Source: Siphonodentalium dalli (lineage: Eukaryota > Mollusca > Scaphopoda > Gadilida > Siphonodentaliidae). Taken from it: a stretch of DNA of 64,000 nucleotides. The notes below the pieces were generated by a model. The model did no database searches. It was not told the origin of the DNA and was given only the letters and a program-made list of their open reading frames with translations. Shown in pieces: positions 33,401 to 44,850 of this stretch. Made by a program: the position numbers and the translations under genes. The stretch spans positions 3,375,566 through 3,439,565 of the forward strand of contig CP136069.1 of NCBI GenBank assembly GCA_032622095.1. Direction: 5' to 3'. How positions within the stretch are numbered: position 1 is the stretch's first letter; every line of letters begins with the position of its first letter.

Positions 33401-34523
33401 GAATGCACATAGGCAAGAACTAGGCGGTTTCCGTTAGGAAAGTGCGCTTACAGCGGACGTGAAGATACGAATGCCTTCATTTTCGTCATGATTGTATCGA
33501 ATCGTTTTGTCACATAATCAGTGGATATGTCGATGACATACCACTATGATCACATGACGGCGGAGGAGCAGGCCCGGATGTATCCCGAAGGTATTACGAT
33601 TCCAGGGGATCGACTGGACCCCATCTTGTAATGATGTGGGCCACTGCACCATGGGGAAGAGTCAGAAGGCCATTTGGCTGGTGCGCTATGTCTATGAGAG
33701 CAAGAGCGTCACGTGACAACGAGTCTTCCCCACCCAGAACAGCCGCCATAGACGAAGAGCCATGTCATGGCCGGTTTCGGAAATATATTGGCAGTAGATG
33801 TGCGCAATATAAACGCTGCGCATGTAAGCTCGCTTTAGACATGTAACAATACAAATGCAGTCCTTTCTGATATTCTGCGCAATATAAATGTGTTGCATGT
33901 AACTGCGCATCATACACGAGTGAAAGCTATGTGGCAGAATATCGTTTTGATATATGTGGAAATAGAAGTTAGTGAGCCAAGTGATGGTCTCTACTGGAAA
34001 GACTATTGGCAGTGAATCTGGAGCACGTGACAATATGTATTCTTTCTATTTCGCTGTTTGCCGTTATCATTCACTGATGAAACTGCAAAGTATGTCAGTA
34101 TTGGGATGAAAACTGTTCACCATATGTAAGCATACTAGTAGTCAGTTCTGACAGCATACATGAGGCCCTGATACCATATGATTGTCATGTACAATGTATG
34201 GAACTATTACGGCGTGCAATACATTATTGAAAGCTCGCCCATGCCGAGGCATATTAGAGCCTACGGTAAGAAGGCTTAGTGTCAGGCTACAAAGTTTTCA
34301 CTTCATTGCAGTTGGTGAACAATAGGTCGTAGTAACCCAAACTGTACATACATGGATGTAAAGAATGCAACACAATATTTAGAACGTCAGACAACACATC
34401 AATTTGAAGTGTGGTTATATATGTGATAACGAATACCATCCCCCTGTTACGGAGTGTTAGTAACTATTGTACTGATGATACAATGAGTTATATGATATTT
34501 AATCGTGATAGACAAGGCAGAAT
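30452..34523. repeat. Near-identical ~1.99-kb tandem duplication flanking an assembly gap
   Basis: 30452-32431 and 32532-34523 differ by a T-run length (6 against 18 bases near 30830/32910) and at least two substitutions. Each copy itself contains two copies of a ~217-bp segment (30475/31435 and 32559/33529). The first copy stops, and the second starts, exactly at the N run, so an assembly artefact is as likely as a real duplication. Confidence 0.9.
32432..32531. other. Assembly gap, 100 N
   Basis: Exactly 100 unresolved bases, a conventional placeholder length, joining two copies of the same ~2-kb block. Confidence 1.
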
Positions 34524-35265
34524 TGTCGAAATACCTTGAAGACGATGTAATGTGTTATTACATTTGCCATGTGTCTAACAAGACCACGCGCTCATACATA
34601 CTGGCGGGCGTAGATTCGCAGGTATTGATCGTTAAAACAATGTTACAGATCGCTCAGTCGAAAGAAATGTGAATTGTCATCTGATGATAACAAGTACTAT
34701 CTTTCGTATTTATTCATGTAAATTATTACAAAGGAGGATATGGCTGTCCCGTGCAACTTTCTGGGAATTAACAGAGCAGTGCCATGTATGATTTGGTAGT
34801 ATACATTAGGATACAAAGCAACGGAACTTACGAAATAACCGAAGCGAGTCGACGGAAACTTATGTAAAGTGAAACACGTGTAGCACGAAATTAGGAGATA
34901 TCGCATACCGTACTACATTGCGTCCTCAATTGTAAGTCATGATAGTCATCACGCCGTATGTGTGGCTCAATATGCACTATGTGGTTTTGCCACAAGTAAG
35001 CTATGTGCTTCTTTAGTCATTGTCAAGATGGCCATCTTAATCCAATTGATGGAAGATAAAGCCGTCTTGAGGAAAACAGAAAACACGGAAACAAATTACG
35101 GATACAGTGAAACGAAAAAAGTTCCCGTTTCGGATGTGAGAAATATTAATTAACTATCGGGTACAATAAATTGCAAGTTTGTAATATCAACAATAAATAT
35201 TGAGTCGATAAACTCGCAACACAGAAAGATACAACCTTGAGAAAATAGAAACGATCCTGTCCTGG
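34524..35265. other. Inner right part of the large TIR element, no recognised content
   Basis: Unique-looking, with no convincing frame or motif. The last ~180 bp (35266-35445) are the subterminal region shared with the 313-bp derivative. Confidence 0.5.
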
Positions 35266-35511
35266 CGAGGAGGAATAAAAACTGACTAGACAATAGATAG
35301 AATGCGGGTGTATTCATGCGAGACAAATCTGGACACGGATGTGAGTAGGGTCGGCACAGCAATAAAATTTTAACCCTCTGATTGACACAAGGCCGGAGAC
35401 GTAATCCATATAGTTCAGTTGAGGGCTTCTCCTTGGCGGAAAAATACATATACACCCACATGTCACAATACAGCCACACACGGTACACATATACATCCCA
35501 CCACGACATTA

Positions 35512-37674
35512 GGCCGGTATAAATAAATTCCTAGATCATCATCCAAATTTTTTTCAAAAGTGGGGCGGGGGGGGGGGGGGGGGGGGGGGGGGGGGCGAAT
35601 TTTATTTTTTATTTTTTATTTCGAAACTACCATGTTTCCAATACAGTATTTTCCTTAAACTAGCCGAGTGAATTTCACAGTGGTTTGTATTATCCGCATG
35701 CAACCCTGATGCATGGATGTGTGATGGAAGACACACTGTAGCACTTAAAAAATACAAGCTAAATGTGTAAATCACTCAACTTTTATAATACAAGTCCTAC
35801 ATGTAATTGTAGACTACATTGGTGTTAGTTGATGGGGGGGGGGATATGCCCATGGGTATATACCGGGTGCATATAGAGAAAGCACATGTCATTGTGTTCA
35901 TGGACAAAGGATGCAATTGCAATATGCAACACATGGTTGATATATTTATAAATACATTGATTGTATTTAATAAATGAGTCAATTGGTCATCATGTCATCA
36001 TTCAGCTTTTCGTTCCAGATTTATTGACGTATTATAAAACAGACGTGAAACATTTGTATTGAGTATACACTGCATCATTTGCCTGTTCTCAATGACACGT
36101 GCAATACAGTACAAGCTCCCGAGAAAGTTAACTTGTATTTATATTAATTCAAACATCTTTAATATTTATTAAAAAATTAAAACACTTTTATCACAACCCA
36201 AAGGGTTGTTTTACAGTAACATAAGCAACGCAAGTATAGTTGTGACGTCAGTAATTTCTATACTCTATCAATATGAAAAAATTGATTTTACATCCGGGCG
36301 ATTCAGACCTATGGGGCCCTATGGTGGCCGCCATGTTGGAATAGAATTGTCAAATTAATAAAACGAATTTATTTTTCTTCTTCGATCAGCCTCCCTATAG
36401 CAACACTATTAAATTTGAAAACAAAATCAACCTTATTCAAAATTAAATGCTTAATGTGGATTTAGCTGACGCGGGCGCATAGCATTCGGCAAACCTCGCC
36501 AGATTCCGTACCGTTACAGTTAGAATATTAGTATTGATGTTTAATAAAGAAACATGAAACCATTTTAGATATTTAATTGTTATTTTGACAAATTTGACTT
36601 ATCGCATCTATTTCTGGCAGCCGGGAATGTCGTAAAATTTCACCGAATGGATTACTTAAAATCATGTCTAGTTTCAGTTTATTTTACATATATACAATAA
36701 TTGATACCCAAGTGTGCTTAATATAATATAATAAATGTAAATTCATCATTTACACGACGTCTTTGTCAACACAAAGATCACAGAATAGTAGAGATATACC
36801 AATGTCGTAAAATAAAAAAAATGTGTTGTCACAGTCAATAGAGTTACAGCGCTTGCATCGAGATTCGCGATGACAATCTTCTGAGAACGCGTTCCACAAA
36901 GTTGTGATTTTTCGTAAAACTGCGTCAACTTTATTCACTCGAAACCAAAATATTCAAACACGTGCTTTTGTATACGTTTTTTATACGTTTTAGCATTCGG
37001 CAAACCTCGTCATATTCCGTCACCGTTTGCCCCAGAGGTCACAGGTCGAGGAGTTCAGAATGCCGTTTTAGTAGAAATACAACTGCCTTGTCAGTGCTGT
37101 TAAATAATTACACTCACTGGCTTTTGTTAACATGCAATTAGTCGCCATTGTAACATCCTCTATGTAGACAATGGATCACGAATAAAGCGCCGGGCTTATT
37201 GTTTTCCTGATTGGATTAAATCTGAACATTGATATAAACTATAGTCAGACTATAGATAACCCACACTGCCGCTTACATAATAACCAGGGCATTCCCGACT
37301 CCAAGCAAACACTTGGGAACAAGACGACTGTCAGTCAAGACTACTTACATAATAGTGTCATTTTAACATGGGAATGTTGTCCAATAAAACTACAAGACTT
37401 AAAGTGTTATTTTAATATTCACATTTAATTGAAAAAATTCCCAAATAATCGGCGTTAGATCGGCTTTCATCAGTTTTACTGTCCCGATTTCTTAGGATTT
37501 TTGGTTTGCAAAGGGCCATATCCGAGTTTAAGCCCACTTGGATTTTTGAGCTCAAATAAAACAAAGGCCCCCTGGGCCTAAACGCGGGTCAGTACGGTAA
37601 TAAAAATATATGGGGCGGGCCAAAAAAATCGGGGCGGGCGGGGATGATGATCTAGGAATTTATTTATACTGGCC
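35512..37674. mobile_element. TIR element with TTA target duplication, 2163 bp (Harbinger-like)
   Basis: Inverted ends GGCCGGTATAAATAAATTCC (left) and GGCCAGTATAAATAAATTCC (right, minus strand) continue to GATCATCATCC. TTA flanks both sides (35509-35511, 37675-37677). A 3-bp TTA/TWA duplication is typical of PIF/Harbinger, but no transposase or Myb-like frame is present. A 29-base G run lies at 35567. GCATTCGGCAAACCTCG occurs twice inside (about 36483 and 36993), an internal duplication. Confidence 0.75.
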
Positions 37675-37677
37675 TTA

Positions 37678-38093
37678 CAGTCACTCCATATATACATAAA
37701 CAACTCACAGATGACCATGTAGCTACTCTCGTTATATCTATACACCACAGCAATGCCCATACGGTCACAACGGCCACACACAACAATACACCGTACAGTC
37801 ACTACATGTATACCGATTCACCTCACACATGCCCATACAGCCACTCCTTATATTCCTATGCATCTCACCATGGACACCCCACTCATAACCATATAGTCAC
37901 TCCTTGTATACATATTCACACCATTCATGCCCATACAGTAACTCCCTGTATATATATTCACCTCACCCTTGGCCATGTCACTCCCCGTATCCCTATTGTC
38001 ACACCATAGCAGAATAGCCACTCAAGATATACTAATACTCCCCAGCCATGTCAGTATATTCACTCCATGTATGCATATGCACATCATCCATGC
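37678..38093. repeat. Foldback right-arm minisatellite segment
   Basis: ~42-bp units in the orientation CAGTCACTCC ... TATACATATTCACC. This is the mirror of 26850-27380, separated from the outer arm by the hAT element. Confidence 0.8.
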
Positions 38094-39308
38094 TAGAGTT
38101 TAATATTTCCCGGTTTATTTTGGAAAACGGAACCGGGACATTTTTCATCCCTGGATCCGGGAACCGGGAAAATTCCGGTTTATTTGTTGACATCATATTA
38201 TGATAATAACTTACTGCCGAAGGTCAAAATATATACACAACATGGTTTTAATGCAACATCTCTTTAATTACTTTTAAAACTTACAGTTGAACAACAAAAG
38301 TAACACGCGAATCTTGCCGCATTCTTGCGCCATTTAAACAAAAATAAACACATGATTGATTTTCACAGTTCATAACTTCATAGTCAAATCGTACTGTAGT
38401 TTAGCGTACCGTACCGTTAATGTCATCAATTTAGCAGCATCAACGAAGACTCGATCACCCTTAAGTGAAAGTTCGTTAAGCAATCGTCTGTTTTACGTAG
38501 AAGTTTTGCGATAGAACTTCCGTAAAAACAGAAGAGCTGTCACTTAATCGTGAGTTATTAGCCTGACGAATGAAATATTCCCAAACCGGCGAGGCATTTT
38601 GCATGCAAGCCATATCCAGTCACTGATTCACTGTATAATAATAACACGATTTACACGAACAATACGGCAATGTGACGGCATCAAATGATCTAACTATCAT
38701 AAGAAAGGTTTGTCAATTGTCATGTATATACTATATAGCATAAATGACGTCATGACTCATGAATGGAGTCATGATGTCGTCATCTTAAGCGACCTTCACA
38801 CAGCTTCGCAAACTCGCAACGTTCGGTGCAACCGTGCAAGGTCAGTTGAAATATACAACACTGTCTAGACTCTAGATCAAAGAATTCCCCGACAAACGGA
38901 AAAGCCGCGTCAGTAATGCCATCATGTTGCAGAATCGCATTGATGTGTTTGACCTCAAACGGCGAGTGAGACAATGTTGTCAATTTCACTGTGTCTGTTT
39001 ATATTAGTAACACTATCAAATTATCAATGCCGGCCATTCCAGGGTGCCCCAAAAACGTTATAATTACGTGCAGACTGCAGTTAACACTAGATATGACGGT
39101 AACGAATCTAACGATCATACGATATACACGATTGTGCTTAAAACGTACATATACACACTATTAAATACATTATGTTCCGACTCAAATCACATCACAATGG
39201 ACGTTTTACATTTCCCGGTTCCCGGTTCCCGGTTTTGAAAATCCGGATTTCGGGACTTGTCAATTGGAAATCGGGAACCGGGAATTCCCGGTCCCGAATT
39301 AAACTCTA
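38094..39308. mobile_element. hAT-type non-autonomous element, 1215 bp
   Basis: Inverted ends TAGAGTTTAAT / ATTAAACTCTA and a perfect 8-bp duplication ATCCATGC at 38086-38093 and 39309-39316. The mirrored left arm (about 26790-26800) is continuous here, giving an internal empty-site control. Subterminal regions have CCCGGTT/AACCGGG runs. A 69-codon frame at 38780-38989 (minus) shows no recognisable domain. Confidence 0.9.
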
Positions 39309-40947
39309 ATCCATGCCCATATAGCCGCTCGCTATATACACATACCCCTCGCCCATGACCATATAGCAACACATGTGTATACCCGTATAACCTACACATG
39401 ACCATACCGCCACATCACCAAGCAGGAACACCGGGTATACTCATACACCTGACACATGACCATTTAGTCACTCCCTGTATAGCTATTCATTACATTTATG
39501 ATCATACAGTCACTAATTGTATACATACATGTACTCATCTCACCGTTGACCATACAATAACTCCCTGTATACCTATTCACCTCACCTATGATCATATAGT
39601 AAGTCCCTGGCTACCATCTTGGCATCCACCCTGTATCCAGTTGATATGTTTTATCATAATGGACCAGAATAGCCACATATTATGGTTCATCTCAGTTCCG
39701 TTTCAAAGTTCTGCCCATTTCCTTTCAATAATATGGCAAGAAACACAAAAGAGGTTCTCCGCAAAATTCCATACTGCAACTTTAAAATGAATTTGTCATG
39801 CCCCATACGGAACTGGGACAAACATAATAGAATGTAGTTGTCAGTTAATTGACTAACACGTACAATAACCAAGTGAGTCACAATTTACTACCTTGTCGGA
39901 TAACGCAGAGAATAATGTTCGGGATATATGTAAAAAATTAACTTTTTACAAATTTGGTTGCCATTTTGGAAGCCATCTTGAGCAATTTGGTCTATAAACA
40001 CCGTAGTGTGACACATTTAAGACAGACCAAAATAATAATACCTTTGATACCAATGATAGTTGCATTTTACTTAAAACAATTGTCCAACCCTGAAAAGTGA
40101 ATTTTTGCCGAAATTTATGTCAAGTTTGTGAGAGAAAAATCCAATATTTCTGGTGATGTCAGTGGTGACAATAGAAACAATGATCCATGGTGCATCAGAC
40201 ATGTTAGTATGCAATGTATATAATACAGATTAGCCAATTTTATATATTAACCACAACTTGTAAGCCATTGCAGGACACCCTGGGGCAATATTTACCATTT
40301 TTCATATTTTCGGCGGCCATTTTGGAAATTTTCTACACCAATTTCATTCCCATTGAAGTAAAACATCCGTCCAATAAAATAAAGCACATAGTTGTTGACA
40401 TTCTATTAACAGCCTGTGTGGTTTGTCGATAAAATGACTATCAAAATCGTCTGGCAAAAAATCGAAAATTTTACCCCTCTTTTTCAAATCCTCTTTCTGT
40501 ATCTATTACGGAACCCTCGTCAATGGCAAATGTCTTAAAATGACGCTATAATATCACGCTTGATGACTGTCTCAAAAACATTGCCATTTACTAATGATTA
40601 ATGTGAAGAAAAATGGAAGATATGGTGAAATATTAATTAAATTTCCTATTTTCGTGCAGATGACGTCATTTTTCGGCGGCCATTTTGATTTTTTTTCGAA
40701 ATTTTTTGCCGTCATTTTGAAGAAGGACATCATACCAACAAATGGCATATATTTTGTCTGTGTCTTTTGCTAACAACCGATCTATTACAACGATTAAATA
40801 CAGCTGGTAGGAATTAGAGGAAATGGCGGCCATCTTGGATTCAAATGGTTCTAGCACCTAGTAGGGCCACCTTTATTTTTCGGTGAATTCCGGATTCTTT
40901 ATCTGGATACCATAGGGAACAATAAAAATAAGGTTATTTGTAATCAT

Positions 40948-40948
<1 letters not shown>

Positions 40949-41002
<54 letters not shown>
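40949..41002. repeat. 54-base poly(G) tract
   Basis: An uninterrupted G run next to the right end of the foldback. The matching position of the left arm has only seven C (21990-21998), so the tract expanded after the arms formed, or is partly an assembly effect. Confidence 0.95.
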
Positions 41003-41003
<1 letters not shown>

Positions 41004-41089
41004 GGTGCTGGTGGACCTTATTGGCTCCCCGACTATAAGTTAACTGTTAAAAGAGCATACCACATACGCGAATTTATAAATTTATTGTG

Positions 41090-42408
41090 AAAACAAATGA
41101 GCACCCCCCTCCCCATTCAACCCCTTCTTATATTTCTGATTGTCCCCCGACGTTTCCGTCGGAGGACTATAGAAATGACCCTCGTCCGTCCGTCCGTGCG
41201 TGCGTCCGTCCGTCCGTGCGTCCGTGCGTCCGAGATTGGGTACCTTCATGGTGTAATCAACTCCTCCTACAGTTTTAAACGTAGAGATTTGAAACTCTGG
41301 GATATTGTTACTAACATGTTGGTGATTTGCAACATCTATATAGCTAATCAAAAATATAATTTTTTCCATATTTTTGGGGGGGTTTTCGACTTAGAAAATT
41401 TGAAACATTTTTGCCTTTTGGATGAGATTGGGTACCTTCATGGTGTAATCAACTCCTACTACAGTTTTAAATGTAGAGATTTGAAACTCTGGGATATTGT
41501 TCCTAACATGTTGGTGATTTGCAACATCTATATAGCTAATCAAAAATATCATTTTTTCCATATTTTTGGGGGGGTTTTCGACTTAGAAAATTTGGAACAT
41601 TTTTGCCTTTTGGATGAGATTGGGTACCTTCATGGTGTAATCAACTCCTCCTACAGTTTTAAATGTAGAGATTTGAAACTCTGGGATATTGTTCCTAACA
41701 TGTTGGTGATTTTCAACATCTATATAGCTAATCAAAAATATCATTTTTTCCATATTTTTGGGGGGGTTTTCGACTTAGAAAATTTGGAACATTTTTGCCT
41801 TTTGGATGAGATTGGGTACCTTCATGGTGTAATCAACTCCTCCTACAGTTTTAAATGTAGAGATTTGAAACTCTGGGATATTGTTCCTAACATGTTGTTG
41901 ATTTGCAACATCTATATAGCTAATAAAAAATATTATATTTTCCATATTTTTGGGGGGTTTTCGACTTAGAAAATTTGGAACATTTTTGCCTTTTGGATGA
42001 GATTGGGTACCTTCATGGTGTAATCAACTCCTCCTACAGTTTTAAATGTAGAGATTTGAAACTCTGGGATATTGTTCCTAACATGTTGGTGATTTGCAAC
42101 ATCTATATAGCTAATACAAAAATATCATTTTTTTCGCGTTTGCATGCGTTTGTTCATCGGGTTGTTTTGTCCAAGAAATTTTGCGGTGGTTTGCAACATC
42201 TATATATTGTATAACATTGTTGCAAATAGTATCCTTCTAACAAATCCAATCATGAAGTTTACCACTCCAGTCGGGGGACATGTGGTCTGCGACCTTTTAT
42301 TGATATTGTCATGTTAACACATGGGTCGATATACTTTGTGAATGCATGGCTATATGTTTTTTGTATCTTGAAGTTAATATGTAAATAAAGATATTAAAAA
42401 AAAAAAAA
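41090..42408 (+). mobile_element. Retroposon-like block: TCCG microsatellite, 192-bp tandem repeats, poly(A)
   Basis: Opens with GTTTCCGTCGGAGGACTATA and a (TCCG/TGCG)n run at 41183-41230. It continues with about 4.6 copies of a 192-bp unit (GAGATTGGGTACCTTCATGG ... TTTTGCCTTTTGGAT) and ends with AATAAAGATATT followed by A(13). Because 192 is divisible by three, a 290-codon frame runs through the repeats (EIGYLHGVINSSYSF per unit). That frame has no recognisable domain and is probably not a protein. The poly(A) tail with upstream AATAAA suggests RNA-mediated insertion. Confidence 0.7.
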
Positions 42409-42452
42409 ATTCTAAAGCTACCTTAACAGAGTTATGGATCGTAGATACTCAC

Positions 42453-42518
42453 ATTGTCTTCAAGAAGCTTTTTCTGCAAAACACACATTTCATTCTTCAT
42501 TGTCTCCTTTAATTTTTG
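42453..42518 (-). CDS. SYCP3: SYCP3 homologue, exon
   Basis: Minus-strand exon between the acceptor TTTCATTTCCAG and the donor AAT|GTGAGT. It has 22 codons, phase 0 at both ends: QKLKETMKNEMCVLQKKLLE then DN. It is a heptad-type coiled coil and matches the vertebrate SYCP3 stretch containing EFKKEMAMLQKKIMMET (recalled), including the invariant-looking EM and LQKK. The intron that follows it in the gene is 21.4 kb long and holds the giant foldback element. Confidence 0.85.
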
Positions 42519-42713
42519 CTGGAAATGAAATTAAATATGAAATAAAAACAAAATATATAAACGAGAGACCGAACACAATCGTTGATTCTTAATCCATACC
42601 TAAAACCATATGTACCAAATTTCATGCTTTAATCCGGCTAGTCACGATTTTTTTGTTAATTGACTGGGCTAATACCATCTACAACAGTTGAAATCATCAA
42701 TCTAGAACAGAAT

Positions 42714-43213
42714 GGCTGCGGACACACGTATCACAGTAGCGATGGCATAGTAGGTGTGACAATTAATTATGGTCCAATTTTGGTGACAATTGGTCGTCAT
42801 ATTCCTGTGCCATAGCGAGACATGTCGCCCGCTGCACATTCTCACAATGAGTCTTTTCCAAGATCTATCAGCGTCGAGATCGACATCTCAATGATTTATC
42901 AAACCGAATGTCTTGTCGCTGTTGATCGTTACTCAACACCCAATGTTATATTTTTAATGCTAACACACAAGGCAATTCTGGAGCAATTTTATGTATCGTA
43001 GAGAATACAATGTGGCTAAACGTAATGAGTAGAGATCAACCTTGGTGAAACTCAATGGGTTAATTGGTCAGTCGACTCACTGTGCGAATATGCGGCGCGC
43101 GACACGACTCCCTATGGCATATAAATTATGTTGACCAATTGTCACCAAACTCTACCATAATTAATTGTCACACCTACAATGCCATCGCTACTGTGGTACG
43201 TGTGTCCGCAGCC
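42714..43213. mobile_element. TIR MITE, 500 bp, with AAT target duplication
   Basis: Inverted ends GGCTGCGGACACACGTATCA / GTGGTACGTGTGTCCGCAGC. Arms extend ~130 bp each (GTGTGACAATTAATTATGGT mirrored). AAT flanks both sides. The loop carries GAGATCGACATCTC and other unmatched sequence; no coding potential. Confidence 0.85.
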
Positions 43214-43407
43214 AATATATAACTGTTCACAAAAAGTTAAAATTATTGGAAATTAAGAGATGTTACATGGCATAAAACCAGACTCTATCCACTTGTGTGC
43301 AAACATTAATCTGGATTGGAATTATGATAATGATTAGGAAACAAAAATATTTTAGATTCACATGGGATAGCAGGTGTTTATGGAATGAGTGGATAGGGTT
43401 AGTATTG

Positions 43408-43876
43408 CAGCCCTGGGAATTAGCCTAGGAAATAGGCAATGCCTAGGTAAAAGCAGAGACAAAATCAGTTTGCCTAGGCAATTATATTGCCTAGGTAAAA
43501 CAAGTTCATTGGGTTACTAAAATTGATTTGTGTCTATCAGAAATAGAACCTCTTTAGCCAAAATGACTTCCTTAAATCACTCTTTACATATATTGTCCTA
43601 AAATTGTTTCCATGGCACTGGGCCATTAACTAGCTACCCATATTAAAGGGCACTAGTTTTGGAGATGATTTGTGGAATGTATATATATGTCATATATGAT
43701 GTCAGAGTAGTGGCCTGGAAATGTTCTCCAAAATAACTAAGCATTTCAGGTTATTATTGAATCATATTGATTTGAGATGCAAAATTGCCTAGGTAAAATC
43801 TGTTTTTGCCTAGGCCGATTTCTTTCACCTAGGCAAAAATATTGCTTAGGCAAATTTTCCTTAATTCACAGGGCTG
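43408..43876. mobile_element. TIR element with CCTAGG palindromes, 469 bp
   Basis: Ends CAGCCCTGGGAATTA and TTAATTCACAGGGCTG are inverted, with the TATTG repeat on both sides (43403-43407, 43877-43881). The palindrome TTGCCTAGGCAA and variants occur at least seven times in the two subterminal zones. Repeated short palindromes like these could be transposase-binding sites. The 5-bp duplication is atypical of hAT (8 bp). Confidence 0.75.
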
Positions 43877-44850
43877 TATTGTTAAGCAAATCAACCCAAT
43901 GACCCAAACTATACAATTAACTCAGGGGCCTGTCATCATAAACTAGTTGTGCCATGAAATATAAACTCCTGTGGATGACAAATTTGTTAGTTATCAAATC
44001 TCTATGGCCGTATGGAAGAGGGTTAAGGCCAAAAAAAAAAAGTGTTTTGGTTCTCGGGCAATTTTTTTCTTCAAATCAATGAGGGAGGGAGGGTTTTATT
44101 TTTATTTTTTATTTTTTTTCTGCGCATAGTAAGCATGGACAAAGATACCTTCCTCTGTCTGGTAATAACCAGAAAGGTAGAGGGAACTGTTTTGCATATA
44201 AACTCATTTAGTCTTATATAAAAATGACATTGTACTACCAGTGTATGACTGGGATTACCTAACAATATATAATGCCCCTGACATTAACTACTGTTATTGT
44301 TGTCTAAAAACTGATACCTCCCCATTCTAATATGTGATCCTGAATTTAGTCCCGTGCCTTTCGATTGTATAAAGTTACAATTAGTGTAAGTTGTTCACAA
44401 TGACTAATTGTAAGAAGAGCATGAGGATCAGCTAATCATTTTCATAATTGTAGTCATCTACTTCATGTTGTAAGCCTGCAAGTCACGTTTAACACATTAC
44501 ATGTTAGAGCTCAATGCACACTAATATTCAACATATATCTGCTATGGACATGTTGATAAAATCCACACACACACAAAAAACAAAACAAAAAAACAAAAAA
44601 ATTTCAATTTTTTTTTTTCGTAAGTTTTTTAGTCGTAACATCAGGCATTGCAATAAAAAGGCCTAATGCGGCCCTTTTTATTCAATGCGGCGGGGCCTGA
44701 GAACAAAAACCTTTTTTTTTTTGGCCTTATCAAATCTATATGGTCGTTTGGAAGAGGGTTAATATTTCCTAAATATTCAACTGAAAATAGTTCATACAAA
44801 GCATGTGACAAGTCATGTGTGGCCATGCAATAAGTCAAATGCCATATAAA

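Larger units (their letters stand above)
28561..35445. mobile_element. Large TIR element of unknown superfamily, ~6.9 kb with an assembly gap
   Basis: Inverted ends ATTTTTCCGCCAAGGAGAAG, continuing for about 45 bp, lie at both termini (left 28561, right 35445). It interrupts the foldback minisatellite. No transposase, reverse transcriptase or recombinase motif could be recognised. It holds ~175-bp coding-like repeats, a near-duplicated ~1.99-kb block and a 100-N gap, so its true length is uncertain. No clear target duplication was found; the left side abuts the 313-bp relative. Confidence 0.75.
21960..41035. mobile_element. Giant foldback (long-TIR) element, 19.1 kb including nested insertions
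   Basis: Outer inverted ends read TAGTCGGGGAGCCAATAAGG at both termini, with a TA on each side that may be the target duplication. The left arm is 21960-22086 plus 25248-27400. The right arm is 27530-28245, 35446-35511, 37678-38093 and 39317-41035. The arms are about 97% identical over the outer 1.3 kb (for example 25248-25330 against 40770-40860) and pass inward into a ~42-bp minisatellite. Long arms built partly of tandem repeats resemble Foldback/Galileo elements; this is an analogy and no transposase is present. All other elements inside are later insertions. Confidence 0.85.

Noticed and set aside
41097..41969. A 290-codon open frame as a protein-coding gene
   Set aside because: It is a 192-bp tandem repeat that stays open because the period is divisible by three. 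No domain and no conserved start, and it begins inside a TCCG microsatellite.
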